From: Pelomonas parva
GTDB lineage: Bacteria; Pseudomonadota; Gammaproteobacteria; Burkholderiales; Burkholderiaceae_C
Direction of reading: 5' to 3'
NCBI RefSeq assembly: GCF_043555835.1
Contig: NZ_JBIGHV010000005.1
Location: 186,001-250,000 of the forward strand
Length of the DNA: 64,000 nucleotides
Position numbers and translations under genes: made by a program. The notes below the pieces were generated by a model that did no database searches, had not been told where the DNA came from, and saw only the letters and a program-made list of their open reading frames with translations. Of the stretch, positions 1 through 10,021 are shown piece by piece. Positions within the stretch are counted from its first letter, which is position 1. Each line of letters starts with the position of its first letter.

Positions 1-86
1 GTCTGGGCGGGTGGCGCGGGCGGCGTGGCGCAGGCTGCCAGCAGCGAAGCGGCAAGCGCCGCCAGCGAAAGACGTGAACGGATCAT
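1..86 (-). CDS. N-terminus of a predicted lipoprotein (cut by window edge)
   Basis: Only the first 28 codons lie in the window. The peptide begins MIRSRLSLAALAASLLAAC, a positively charged n-region, an alanine/leucine core and a lipobox-like LAAC. This predicts a type II signal peptide processed by LspA, with lipidation of the Cys at residue 19. A Pro/Ala-rich linker follows. A GAGG at 92-95 lies just upstream of the ATG at 86. The mature domain is outside the window, so no function can be given. A strong terminator sits only 9 bases before the start codon. Confidence 0.7.
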   Translation of the reverse strand, partial: MIRSRLSLAALAASLLAACATPPAPPAQ

Positions 87-95
87 GGGGGCCTC

Positions 96-128
96 AAAAA
101 GGAAATGGGCGCTCGGAAGCGCCCATTT
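96..128 (-). terminator. Rho-independent terminator after the Tim44-like gene
   Basis: A perfect 11-bp inverted repeat (103-113 and 118-128, loop 114-117) is followed on the minus strand by CCTTTTT at 102-96. It lies downstream of the minus-strand Tim44-like gene and directly before the next minus-strand start at 86. Confidence 0.85.
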
Positions 129-186
129 TCGTGCCGGTCCGGCTCGGGTCTAACCCGGGATGCCGGTCGTCATGGTCTGGCCTGGA

Positions 187-1065
187 TCAGGCCGTCTGCT
201 GGATGCCGGCGATCAGCCAGCCCTGGCCGGACTGGACCAGATGCCAGACCTCGTCGAAGTCGGCGGCTGCCTGCTCACTGTCCTCGCGCACCAGGCCCCA
301 GAAGCGCACCGACACGACTTGCTCGCCGTTCTCCGTCGCCACATCGACGACGCTGGCATCGAGCTGCAGTACCTCGGTGCGTTGCTCCTTGCTGCCGCGC
401 TCCAGCAGGTCGTGCTGGATGCTGGCGTACATCTGCGGCGTCGTGAAACGGCGCAGGTCGGCTTGGTCGGCGGCGTCGTTGGCGGCCTGCAGGCGGATGA
501 AGACCTGCTTGGCGATCTTCTCGAAGCCATCGGTGTCGAAGCCTTCCGGCACTGCGGCCGGCGCGCTGGCGGCGGCCGCGCCGCCCATGGCGCCTGCGGC
601 GGGCTGCGGGTTCCAGGCCGGCTGCTGCGGCTGCGCGTCGAAGCGCGAGACGTTGGCGCCATTGGCGCCAGCCAGTTGCGGCTTGCGGCCGCCGAAGCGG
701 CGCATCAGGAAGCCGATGACGACGACCGCCAACAGGCCGAACAGCACCATGGTCATGATGTTGGCCAGCTCGGCGCCGAAGCCGAGGTGGCTGGCCAGCG
801 CGGCCAGGCCCAGGCCTGCGGCCAGGCCGGCGATGGGGCCCATCCAGGAGCGCTTGGGCGCAGCGGCTGCACCGGCGGCCGGCGTGGCCGCAGCCTGCTT
901 GGCAGGAGCGGCCTGTTGAGGCGACGGGGCCGGCGTCTGCGGCGTCGTCTGGGTGGGGACGTTGCGCTTCACGCCACCGCCGCCCAGGCGCTTGGCCTCG
1001 GCGTCATGGACGGGCAGTGCGAAGGCCAACAAGGCGGCCAGGCTCACAGCGAGGATGCGGTTCAC
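187..1065 (-). CDS. Tim44-like domain membrane protein
   Basis: This is a 292-residue exported protein of unknown role. An N-terminal signal peptide (about residues 1-24, ending AEA) is followed by a Thr/Pro/Ala/Gln-rich low-complexity stretch. One or two hydrophobic segments come next (about residues 75-125, ending FLMRRFG). The C-terminal 120 residues look like the Tim44/TIM44-like (DUF) domain seen in mitochondrial import factors and many proteobacterial proteins. The domain suggests membrane-associated protein or lipid binding, but the bacterial function is not established. It is monocistronic, with its own terminator at 96-128. Confidence 0.75.
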   Translation of the reverse strand: MNRILAVSLAALLAFALPVHDAEAKRLGGGGVKRNVPTQTTPQTPAPSPQQAAPAKQAAATPAAGAAAAPKRSWMGPIAGLAAGLGLAALASHLGFGAELANIMTMVLFGLLAVVVIGFLMRRFGGRKPQLAGANGANVSRFDAQPQQPAWNPQPAAGAMGGAAAASAPAAVPEGFDTDGFEKIAKQVFIRLQAANDAADQADLRRFTTPQMYASIQHDLLERGSKEQRTEVLQLDASVVDVATENGEQVVSVRFWGLVREDSEQAAADFDEVWHLVQSGQGWLIAGIQQTA

Positions 1066-1125
1066 GTGCAGTCTCCAGAAGATTGGGAATGAGCCCAGCG
1101 TAGCTGAGGACTCGGCTCAGCATTT

Positions 1126-1830
1126 TCAAGCATCGCGGATGTCGGCGACGGTGGTTTTGCCGAAGTGTGGACTAGCCAGGAACTGAATGATGGTGGATGC
1201 CGTTGCCTCGGCCGTCTGCAACTGCCCTCCATCCTTCAGTCCCTGGAAGCGCGCCTGTTCGGGGAACTGAGCCGGGTCGGCGCCGCGCAACTGCACCTGC
1301 ATGTCGGTGTCGATGACGCCGGGCGCCAGCGACACGACGCCGACGTCGGGCGCCTCCAGTGCCAGTGCGCGGCTCAGATGGTCCAGCCCCGCCTTGACGG
1401 CGCAGTAGGCCGAGCTGCCGGCCATGGCGCGGCGGCCCAGGCCGGAGGAGATGTTGAGGATGCGCCGCCTGGGCACGCCGGCGGTCTCGGCCAGGAAGAC
1501 GCGGCTCAGCAATGCTGGCGCCTCCAGCCCCACTCGCAGTGCGGCGGACAGCGTGGCCAGGTTGGTCGCGGCCAGCGGGCCGGGGGCGCTCAGCAGTGCG
1601 GCGTTGTTGATCAGCGTGGCGCTCTCCCAGCCCGCGTTGGCGCGCAGCCAGGTCTGCAGGCGCTCGGCGGCGGGCAGCGGGTCGGCGAGGTCCAGCGTCC
1701 ATTGCTCGGCCTTCAGCGCCGGGTTGAGGCGACGGGCGATGCCGACGACGGCGTTGCCGGGCTGGGTCAGCTGTTCGGCGAGGGCGGCGCCCAGGCCGCG
1801 CGAGCTGCCGGTGACGAGGTAGAGATGCAT
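1126..1830 (-). CDS. SDR-family oxidoreductase
   Basis: This is a 234-residue NAD(P)-dependent short-chain dehydrogenase/reductase. The N-terminal Rossmann motif TGSSRGLG begins at residue 7. An NNAA motif stabilises the central sheet, and the catalytic Tyr/Lys pair lies in YCAVK with the usual Ser upstream (NISSGLG). It resembles sepiapterin-reductase-like SDRs, but the substrate cannot be read from sequence. Its ATG follows the stop of the RluA-family gene with no gap, so the two are probably translated from one mRNA starting at the EamA gene. Confidence 0.85.
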   Translation of the reverse strand: MHLYLVTGSSRGLGAALAEQLTQPGNAVVGIARRLNPALKAEQWTLDLADPLPAAERLQTWLRANAGWESATLINNAALLSAPGPLAATNLATLSAALRVGLEAPALLSRVFLAETAGVPRRRILNISSGLGRRAMAGSSAYCAVKAGLDHLSRALALEAPDVGVVSLAPGVIDTDMQVQLRGADPAQFPEQARFQGLKDGGQLQTAEATASTIIQFLASPHFGKTTVADIRDA

Positions 1831-2421
1831 TCAGAACTCCGGTGGGCTGGAGAAGCAATGGCCGCTAACGCGCAGTTCGCTTGCATGCAGCAGCAGGCGC
1901 GGGCTGGTGGCTGCGATGTCGGGCGCGGCGTAGAGGGTATCGCCCAGGATGGCATGGCCGATGTGGGCGAGGTGCACGCGCAACTGGTGGGTGCGGCCCG
2001 TGAGCGGCTCCAGCGCAACGCGCGTCGAGCTGCCTTCGTGGCCGATCACGCGCCAGCGCGTCTGGGACGGCTTGCCGCTTTCAATGTTCACCTGCTGGCG
2101 TGGGCGGTTGGGCCAGTCGGCACCCAGCGGCAGGTCGATAACGCCTTCGCCTTCCAGCCGGCCGGCGACGACGGCGACATAGAGCTTCTCGACGCGGCGA
2201 TCGGCGAAGTCGGCGCTGAGCTCGCGCTGCGCCTGCACGCCACGCGCAAACAGCAGCAGTCCGGACGTGGCCTGGTCGAGGCGATGCACGACGAGGGCGT
2301 CGGGGTAGAGCCGCTGGACCCGGGCGCTTGCGCAGTCCGGCTCGGTGCGGCCCGGCACGCTGAGCAGCCCGGGCGGCTTGTCGATGACGACCAGGCGGTC
2401 GTCCACGTGCACGATGCGCAT
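1831..2421 (-). CDS. RluA-family RNA pseudouridine synthase
   Basis: This 196-residue enzyme isomerises uridine to pseudouridine in rRNA or tRNA. The family signature HRLDQATSGLLL carries the catalytic Asp, and a second conserved block, GRTHQLRVHLAHIGHAILGD, is present. There is no N-terminal S4 domain, so it is closer to the short RluA/TruC-like forms than to RluC/RluD. The target site cannot be assigned. The start was placed at the ATG sharing its A with the stop of the EamA gene (TGATG); the longer open frame upstream has no homology. Confidence 0.85.
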   Translation of the reverse strand: MRIVHVDDRLVVIDKPPGLLSVPGRTEPDCASARVQRLYPDALVVHRLDQATSGLLLFARGVQAQRELSADFADRRVEKLYVAVVAGRLEGEGVIDLPLGADWPNRPRQQVNIESGKPSQTRWRVIGHEGSSTRVALEPLTGRTHQLRVHLAHIGHAILGDTLYAAPDIAATSPRLLLHASELRVSGHCFSSPPEF

Positions 2422-3323
2422 CAACGTGAGGACACGAGGATGCCTGCCGCGATCAGCGCGAAGGCCGCGCCGTGGTACCACGCCGGCATGTGGCCGAGCA
2501 GGGCGGCCGAGATGATGGCGGCGAACACCGGCGTCAGGTTGACGAAGAAGCCGGCCAGCGCCGGCCCTGCCTCCGCCACGCCCAGGCCCCAGCAGCGGTA
2601 GGCGATCAGCGACGGGCCGATGGCGACATAGGCCAGAGCCAAGACCAGCGTCGGGCTCCAGTGGATGGCCGCAGGCGCGACGGCCTGCTCCACGCCGGCC
2701 GACACGGCCGAGAACACCACGCCGAACATCAACTGCGCCATCAACGCCTCGGCCCAGTTCCAGCCGGGCTTCTCGCCCGGCCGCAGGCCCTGCATTGGCC
2801 GCGCCAGAATCCACGAGTAGACGGCCCAGGTGAAGATGGCCACCAGCATCAGCAGGTCGCCCGGCACGAAATGCACGGCCAGCAGCGCCGCCGGGTCGCC
2901 GCGCGCGATGACCAGCGCCACGCCGGCCAGCGACAGCACCGCACCGGCCCACTGACGGCGGGTCGGTTTCACGTCGTAGAACAGGGCGCCGACGCCCAGC
3001 ATCCACACCGGCATGCTGGCGGTGATCAGCGTCACGTTCAGCGGCGACGAGGTGTGCAGCGCCAGGTACTGCAGCGCGTTGTAGCAACCCATGCCGAGGA
3101 AGCCCAGCCAGGCCAGGCTGCGCCAGCGCACCAGCGCCTCGCGCGGATGGGCCAGCAGGCGCCAGGCCAGCGGCGCGAGCAGCAGCAAGGCCAGCCCCCA
3201 GCGCAGCGCGTTCAGTGCCATAGGCGGGATGTCGTTGCGCACCAGCCTGCCGACGACGGCGTTGCCGGCCCACAGCAGCGGCGGCAGCGTCAGCAGCAGG
3301 GCAAGGCGTGGGGTCAGCTTCAT
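2421..3323 (-). CDS. EamA/DMT-family transporter
   Basis: This 300-residue inner-membrane protein has about ten hydrophobic helices arranged as two EamA repeats, typical of drug/metabolite exporters (RhaT/YdcZ-like). The substrate is unknown. An in-frame TTG lies 21 bases upstream, but the ATG at 3323 gives the usual EamA N-terminus (MKLTPRLALLLTL). It heads a three-gene operon with the pseudouridine synthase and the SDR, and is divergent from the quinone oxidoreductase. Confidence 0.85.
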   Translation of the reverse strand: MKLTPRLALLLTLPPLLWAGNAVVGRLVRNDIPPMALNALRWGLALLLLAPLAWRLLAHPREALVRWRSLAWLGFLGMGCYNALQYLALHTSSPLNVTLITASMPVWMLGVGALFYDVKPTRRQWAGAVLSLAGVALVIARGDPAALLAVHFVPGDLLMLVAIFTWAVYSWILARPMQGLRPGEKPGWNWAEALMAQLMFGVVFSAVSAGVEQAVAPAAIHWSPTLVLALAYVAIGPSLIAYRCWGLGVAEAGPALAGFFVNLTPVFAAIISAALLGHMPAWYHGAAFALIAAGILVSSR

Positions 3324-3385
3324 CAGCGGCGACGCGGTGGGCAAAGGGCTGGCACGATAGCCGACCTTGCAATTGGAGACGCTGC

Positions 3386-4372
3386 ATGAGCGACAAGGCC
3401 GTGGTCATCGAGGCCCCCGGCGGGCCGGAACAACTGAAGCTGGTGGACGTGGAGGTCGGCGCGCCCGGCCCGGGCGAGATTCGCATCCGCCACGCGGCCT
3501 GCGGCCTGAACTACATCGACGTCTACCACCGCAACGGCGCCTACCCGCTGCCGCTGCCGGCCCGGCTGGGCATGGAAGGCGCGGGCGTCGTCGAGGCGGT
3601 GGGCGAGGGCGTCACGCACCTGGCACCCGGGGACCGCGCCGCCTACGCCAGCCAGCCGCCGGGCGCATACGCGACGGCGCGCGTGATGCCAGCAAAGGCG
3701 GTGCTGAAGCTGCCCGACGCCATCGCCTTCGAGACGGCGGCAGCCATGATGCTCAAGGGGCTGACGGTGCAATACCTGCTACGCCGGACGTTGCCGCAGG
3801 GCGGGCTGCAGGCGGGTGATTTCATCCTCTTCCATGCCGCCGCCGGCGGTGTCGGCCTGATCGCCTGCCAATGGGCACGGGCGCTGGGCCTGCAGTTGAT
3901 CGCCACGGCAGGCAGCGCCGAGAAATGCCAACTGGCGCTGGAGCACGGCGCGACCCATGCGATCGACTATCGCCGCGAGGACTTCGCCGCCCGGGTGCGC
4001 GACATCACCGGCGGGCGCGGCGTGAAGGTGGTCTACGACTCGGTGGGCGCGGACACCTGGGAGGGCTCGCTGAACAGCCTGGCGCCCTTCGGCCTGATGG
4101 TCAGCTTCGGTGGCGCCTCCGGGCCGGTGCCGGCGTTCAACGTCGGCACGCTGGCGGCCAAGGGCTCGCTTTACCTGACGCGGCCGACGCTGTTCACGCA
4201 CATCGCCACGCGCGAAACCACCCAGGCGATGGGCGACGACCTGTTTGCGATGGTGGGCAGCGGGCAGGTCGGCATCCGCATCGACAAGCGATATGCGCTG
4301 GCCGACGCCGCCGAGGCGCATCGCGACTTGGAAGCGCGCCGCTTGCTGGGCAGCGCTGTGCTGCTGCCCTGA
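3386..4372 (+). CDS. qor: NADPH:quinone oxidoreductase (Qor type)
   Basis: This 328-residue zinc-independent medium-chain dehydrogenase probably makes one- or two-electron NADPH-dependent reductions of quinones in the cytoplasm. The N-terminal GroES-like domain has the family pattern CGLNYIDVYHRNG. The nucleotide-binding domain has the AAAGGVGLIACQWA loop and a downstream GVKVVYDSVG. The zinc ligands of alcohol dehydrogenases are absent. The ATG at 3386 follows a GGAG at 3375-3378 with a 7-base spacer. A longer open frame starting at 3308 is rejected. Confidence 0.9.
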   Translation: MSDKAVVIEAPGGPEQLKLVDVEVGAPGPGEIRIRHAACGLNYIDVYHRNGAYPLPLPARLGMEGAGVVEAVGEGVTHLAPGDRAAYASQPPGAYATARVMPAKAVLKLPDAIAFETAAAMMLKGLTVQYLLRRTLPQGGLQAGDFILFHAAAGGVGLIACQWARALGLQLIATAGSAEKCQLALEHGATHAIDYRREDFAARVRDITGGRGVKVVYDSVGADTWEGSLNSLAPFGLMVSFGGASGPVPAFNVGTLAAKGSLYLTRPTLFTHIATRETTQAMGDDLFAMVGSGQVGIRIDKRYALADAAEAHRDLEARRLLGSAVLLP

Positions 4373-4380
4373 TAGGACAA

Positions 4381-4399
4381 AGGCCGGCAGAGCCGGCCT
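4381..4399. terminator. Hairpin between convergent genes
   Basis: AGGCCGGC at 4381-4388 and GCCGGCCT at 4392-4399 form an 8-bp GC-rich stem with a 3-base loop, extended outside by GACA/TGTC. It sits 9 bases after the qor stop and 22 bases after the stop of the convergent PEP-CTERM gene. A real U-tract is lacking on both sides, so it is a probable bidirectional terminator of modest strength. Confidence 0.55.
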
Positions 4400-4420
4400 C
4401 TGTCAGCGAAGCAGTTCGAT

Positions 4421-4942
4421 TCAGCGGCTGCGGCGACGCACGATGGCACCGACAGCGGCCAGACCGGCCAGCATCAGCGCATAGCTTTCGGGCTCGGGCA
4501 CAGGCTGGGCAGCGATGTTCAGCGAGCCGGTGAAGCCTGTGGTGCCACCGATGAGATTGCCGGTCACCACGATGGTGTGCGGGCCGCGCGTCAGCCAGCC
4601 GTCGTTGTAGGTCCAGAGGTCGACGCTGAAGAAACCGGGAACGCCGTCGTCGATCAAGGCAAAGGCGCTCACCCCATCGATGGTGACGTTCGTCACGTCA
4701 TACCCTTGCGTCGCTCCGGCGCTGGCCTGCACGACGAACGGAAACAGATCGAAGTCGGTCCAACCCGCGAACTCGGGACCGGACAGGTCGAAGGTGAACT
4801 CGTTGTCGCCAGTTGCCAGGCCGTTGAAGCTGGCCGACCAGATGCTCGGATCAGTCGTGTCCTGGACCAGCGTGAGGGGCGTGCCAGCGAAAGCAACGCC
4901 GCAAATCAGGGCGGCGGCAAGTGCAACGGCATTTCTCAACAT
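4421..4942 (-). CDS. PEP-CTERM sorted surface/exported protein
   Basis: This 173-residue exported protein has a signal peptide (residues 1-18, ending AFA). Its middle is Gly/Thr/Asp-rich and beta-like. It ends in a PEP-CTERM sorting signal: VPEPESYALMLAGLAAVG, then IVRRR. The signal is cut by an exosortase after export and the protein is tied to the outer surface or extracellular matrix. The start was set at the ATG at 4942, preceded by AAGGA with a 7-base gap; a longer frame to 5056 has no signal peptide at its end. No exosortase gene is present in the window. Confidence 0.85.
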   Translation of the reverse strand: MLRNAVALAAALICGVAFAGTPLTLVQDTTDPSIWSASFNGLATGDNEFTFDLSGPEFAGWTDFDLFPFVVQASAGATQGYDVTNVTIDGVSAFALIDDGVPGFFSVDLWTYNDGWLTRGPHTIVVTGNLIGGTTGFTGSLNIAAQPVPEPESYALMLAGLAAVGAIVRRRSR

Positions 4943-5034
4943 GACAACATCCTTCGATTTAGGGGATGTCGCCAGTATCGGCCGCAACTGGTTACATCGA
5001 CGCATCAGCTCGCCCCCCGGTTCGCGTGGGTTGC

Positions 5035-6546
<1,512 letters not shown>

Positions 6547-6629
6547 CGGAGGCGAGATAAAGGCGCGCGATTGTCACTTTCCGTCACACGAGCCCGTGTG
6601 AACGAATGCACGGCACGCATCTCGGCGGG

Positions 6630-7118
6630 TCAGCCTTTACGGACGCGCCGCAGTTCGTCCAGGATCAGCAGCACCGCGCCGACGGAGATGGCGCTGTCGG
6701 CGACGTTGAAGGCCGGGAAATACCAGCCGCCGGCGTGAACCTGGATGAAGTCGACGACGTAGCCGTGGACCGCGCGGTCGATGACGTTGCCCAAGGCGCC
6801 GCCCAGGATGAGGGTCAGTGCCCAGGCGAACATGCGCTGTTGGCCGTGGCGACGCAGCATCCAGATGATGAAGCAGGCGGCCACCAGCCCCAGGCCGATG
6901 AAGAACCAGCGCTGCCAGCCGGACGCCGTGTGCAGGAAGCTGAAGGCGGCGCCGTAGTTGTGGGCGCGCACGAGGTTGAAGAAGCCGGTGACGGGGCGCG
7001 TGTCACCGAGCTGGAAGGCGCCGATGACGAGCACCTTGGTGAGCTGGTCGGCGACGATGATGAGGGCGGCGACGAGCAGCCATTGCGACAGGCCGGGCGT
7101 GGAGGAGGTCTTGGGCAT
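6630..7118 (-). CDS. lspA: Lipoprotein signal peptidase II
   Basis: This 162-residue inner-membrane aspartic protease removes signal peptides from diacylglyceryl-modified prolipoproteins. It has four hydrophobic helices. The conserved DQLTK lies near the N-terminus, NYGAAFSF in the middle, and the catalytic Asp residues in GNVIDR...VVDF and FNVADSAI. The ATG at 7118 lies 7 bases after the ileS stop, the classic ileS-lspA pair. A longer frame reaching into ileS is rejected. It is last in the rsuA-ribF-ileS-lspA run. Confidence 0.97.
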   Translation of the reverse strand: MPKTSSTPGLSQWLLVAALIIVADQLTKVLVIGAFQLGDTRPVTGFFNLVRAHNYGAAFSFLHTASGWQRWFFIGLGLVAACFIIWMLRRHGQQRMFAWALTLILGGALGNVIDRAVHGYVVDFIQVHAGGWYFPAFNVADSAISVGAVLLILDELRRVRKG

Positions 7119-7125
7119 GGCGGGC

Positions 7126-9948
7126 TCAGGCGATGGTGCGGGTCTCGCCCGTGCCGTGCAGGTTGCTGTCGCAGCGACCGCACAGCGTCGGGTGGGCGGC
7201 GATGCTGCCGACATCAGCGCGGTAGTGCCAGCAGCGCTCGCACTTGGCGTGCGGGCTGGGCGTGACGGTGACGCCCAGTTCCGTCGCCGACACCAGCCTG
7301 ACCGCCGATGTGATGAAGACGAAGCGCAGGTCGTCGCCCAGGCTGGCGAGCAGCATCTGGTCCTGCTCGTTGACCTTGAGCACCAGCTCGGCTTGCAGCG
7401 AGGCGCCGACGGCACCCGTCACGCGCACCGCCTCGATGGCCTTGTTGACCTCGTCGCGGATGGCGTGGATGCGTTGCCACTTGGCAAGCAGTGCGGCGTC
7501 GGTCTTGCCAAAGTCCCAGTAGGTCTCGGTGAAGATGCTCTCGCCCTTGCCAAAGATTGCCCAAGCCTCTTCAGCGGTGAAGCTGAGGAAGGGCGCCATC
7601 CATCGCAGCATGGCGTGCGTGATCTGCCACAGCGCCGTCTGCGCCGAGCGGCGCGCGAGGCTCTTGGGCGCGGTCGTGTATAGGCGGTCCTTCAGCACGT
7701 CCAGGTAGAAGGCGCCGAGGTCCTCGGAGCAATAGACCTGCAGCTTCGAGACCACAGGGTGGAACTCGTAGCGCTCGAAGTGGGCCAGGATGTCGGCCTG
7801 CAGCTCGGCGGCGCGGGCCAGCGCGTAGCGGTCGACTTCCAGCAGGTCTTCAGGCGCGACGGCGTCCGTCGCCGGGTCGAAGTCGCTGACGTTGGCGAGC
7901 AGGAAGCGCAGCGTGTTGCGCACGCGGCGATAGCTGTCCACCACGCGCGCGAGGATCTTGTCGTCCAGGCCGAGGTCGCCCGAGTAGTCCGTTGCGGCCG
8001 TCCACAGGCGCAGGATCTCGGCGCCGTATTTGTCCGACACGGCCTGCGGCGCCACGACGTTGCCGTCCGACTTGCTCATCTTGCGGCCCTTGCCGTCGAC
8101 GACGAAGCCGTGGGTCAGCAGGCCCTTGTAGGGTGCGCGGCCGTACAGCGCGCAGGCGATCAGCAGCGACGAGTGGAACCAGCCGCGGTGCTGGTCATGG
8201 CCTTCCAGGTACAGGTCCGCCTCGGGGCCGGTTTCGTGGCCGGCGCCCTTGTGGCTGCCCTTGAGCACATGCTCAAAGGTCGACCCGGAGTCGAACCAGA
8301 CATCCAGGATGTCGTTGCCCTTGGTGTACTGGGCGGCTTCCTCGCCCAGCCACTCAGCGGCGTCCAGCTTGGACCAGGCTTCGATGCCGTTGGCCTCCAC
8401 CAGCTGCGCGGCGCGCTCGATGAAGTCCAGCGTGTTCGGGTGCGCCTCGCCCGTGTCCTTGTGCAGGAAGATGGGCAGCGGCACGCCCCAGCTGCGCTGG
8501 CGCGAGATGCACCAGTCGGGCCGGCCGGCGATCATGTCGTGCAGGCGGGCGCGGCCGTTCTCGGGATAGAAGCTCGTTGCTTCGATGGCCGCGAGTGCGG
8601 TCTTGCGCAGGCTGTCCGGCGCCTTATCGGTCGTGAACAGACCGTCGCCCTCGTCCATACGCACGAACCACTGCGCGGCGGCGCGGTAGATGACCGGCGA
8701 CTTGTGGCGCCAGCAATGCGGGTAGCTGTGCGTCAGCTTGGACTGGGCCATCAGGCGGCCGTTGTCCAGCAGCGTCTGCGCGACGACCGCATTGGCCTTC
8801 CAGATGTGCTGGCCACCGAACAGCGGCAGGTCGGCCGCGTAGGCGCCGTTGCCCTGCACGGGGTTCAGGATGTCGTCGAAGGCCAGGCCGTGGGCGACGC
8901 AGGACTGGAAGTCGTCCAGGCCATAGGCGGGCGCGGAGTGGACGACGCCGGTGCCGTCCTCGGCCGTCGCGTAGTCGGCCAGGTAGACCGGGCTCTCGCG
9001 GTCATAGCCGGGGTGCACGTGCGCCAGCGGGTGCTTGAACTTCAGCAGCTCCAGTGCGCGGCCGGGCACGGTGGCGACGACGCTGCCTTCCAGTTGCCAG
9101 CGCGCCAGGCACTTTTGCACCAGCGCCTCGGCGACAACGAAGTAGCCCTTGGGCGTGTCGACCAGCGCGTAGGGCAGCTCGGGGTTGAGGTTCAGCGCCT
9201 GGTTGGCAGGGATGGTCCAGGGCGTCGTTGTCCAGATGACAGTGAAGGCGTCCTTGGTCAGCGGCGCGACACCGAAGGCGGCGGCGAGCTTCTCGGGTTC
9301 GGCCGACAGGAAGGCCACGTCCACGGCGGGAGACACCTTGTCCGCGTACTCGATCTCGAACTCGGCCAGCGAAGAGCCGCAGTCGAAGCACCAGTACACC
9401 GGCTTCAGGCCACGGTAGACGAAGCCGCGCTCGAACATGCGCTTCAACACGCGGATTTCGCCGGCCTCGTTGGCGAAGTTCATCGTGCGATAGGGGTTGT
9501 CCCACTCGCCCAGCACGCCCAGCCTCTTGAAGTCCGCGCGCTGGCCGTCGATCTGCTCGCCGGCATAGGCGCGGCTCTTGGCCTGCACCTCGTCGCGCGG
9601 CAGGCCGCGGCCGAAGGTCTTCTCGATCTGGTTCTCTATCGGCAGGCCGTGGCAGTCCCAGCCCGGGATGTAGGCTGCGTCGAAGCCCGCCAACTGGCGT
9701 GCCTTGACGATCATGTCCTTCAGGATCTTGTTGGCGGCGTGGCCGATGTGGATCTGACCGTTGGCATAGGGCGGGCCGTCGTGCAGCACGAACTTGGGCG
9801 CACCGCAACGGGCGTCGCGCAGGCGCTTGTACAGGCCTTGCTCGTCCCAAGACTTGACCCAGCCCGGCTCGCGCTTGGGCAGGTCGCCGCGCATCGGGAA
9901 GGGCGTGTCGGGCAGGTTGAGCGTGGCGCGGTAGTCGGGCGTGGTCAT
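7126..9948 (-). CDS. ileS: Isoleucyl-tRNA synthetase
   Basis: This 940-residue class I aminoacyl-tRNA synthetase charges tRNA-Ile. The HIGH region is PYANGQIHIGHA, and KMSKS appears as GRKMSKSDGNVV. The CP1 editing domain lies between them, and the C-terminal zinc site is CERC...CGRC. The length is typical. The start ATG at 9948 gives MTTPDYRATLNLPDTPFPM, the usual N-terminus; an extension to 10122 is unsupported. ribF lies 73 bases upstream and lspA 7 bases downstream. Confidence 0.98.
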   Translation of the reverse strand: MTTPDYRATLNLPDTPFPMRGDLPKREPGWVKSWDEQGLYKRLRDARCGAPKFVLHDGPPYANGQIHIGHAANKILKDMIVKARQLAGFDAAYIPGWDCHGLPIENQIEKTFGRGLPRDEVQAKSRAYAGEQIDGQRADFKRLGVLGEWDNPYRTMNFANEAGEIRVLKRMFERGFVYRGLKPVYWCFDCGSSLAEFEIEYADKVSPAVDVAFLSAEPEKLAAAFGVAPLTKDAFTVIWTTTPWTIPANQALNLNPELPYALVDTPKGYFVVAEALVQKCLARWQLEGSVVATVPGRALELLKFKHPLAHVHPGYDRESPVYLADYATAEDGTGVVHSAPAYGLDDFQSCVAHGLAFDDILNPVQGNGAYAADLPLFGGQHIWKANAVVAQTLLDNGRLMAQSKLTHSYPHCWRHKSPVIYRAAAQWFVRMDEGDGLFTTDKAPDSLRKTALAAIEATSFYPENGRARLHDMIAGRPDWCISRQRSWGVPLPIFLHKDTGEAHPNTLDFIERAAQLVEANGIEAWSKLDAAEWLGEEAAQYTKGNDILDVWFDSGSTFEHVLKGSHKGAGHETGPEADLYLEGHDQHRGWFHSSLLIACALYGRAPYKGLLTHGFVVDGKGRKMSKSDGNVVAPQAVSDKYGAEILRLWTAATDYSGDLGLDDKILARVVDSYRRVRNTLRFLLANVSDFDPATDAVAPEDLLEVDRYALARAAELQADILAHFERYEFHPVVSKLQVYCSEDLGAFYLDVLKDRLYTTAPKSLARRSAQTALWQITHAMLRWMAPFLSFTAEEAWAIFGKGESIFTETYWDFGKTDAALLAKWQRIHAIRDEVNKAIEAVRVTGAVGASLQAELVLKVNEQDQMLLASLGDDLRFVFITSAVRLVSATELGVTVTPSPHAKCERCWHYRADVGSIAAHPTLCGRCDSNLHGTGETRTIA

Positions 9949-10021
9949 GGCATGCGGCCAGGCGACTAGCCTGGCGGTCAAAAAACGGGGGAGGGCGGTC
10001 GAAGAGCGGCGGGGAGCCGCT

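Noticed and set aside
6584..6601. Inverted repeat TCACACG-AGCC-CGTGTGA after lspA as a terminator
   Set aside because: The stem is only 7 bp and no T-tract follows on the minus strand; evidence is too weak for a feature.
7759..9969. Long plus-strand open frame opposite ileS
   Set aside because: It is a mirror frame of ileS with no recognisable motif.
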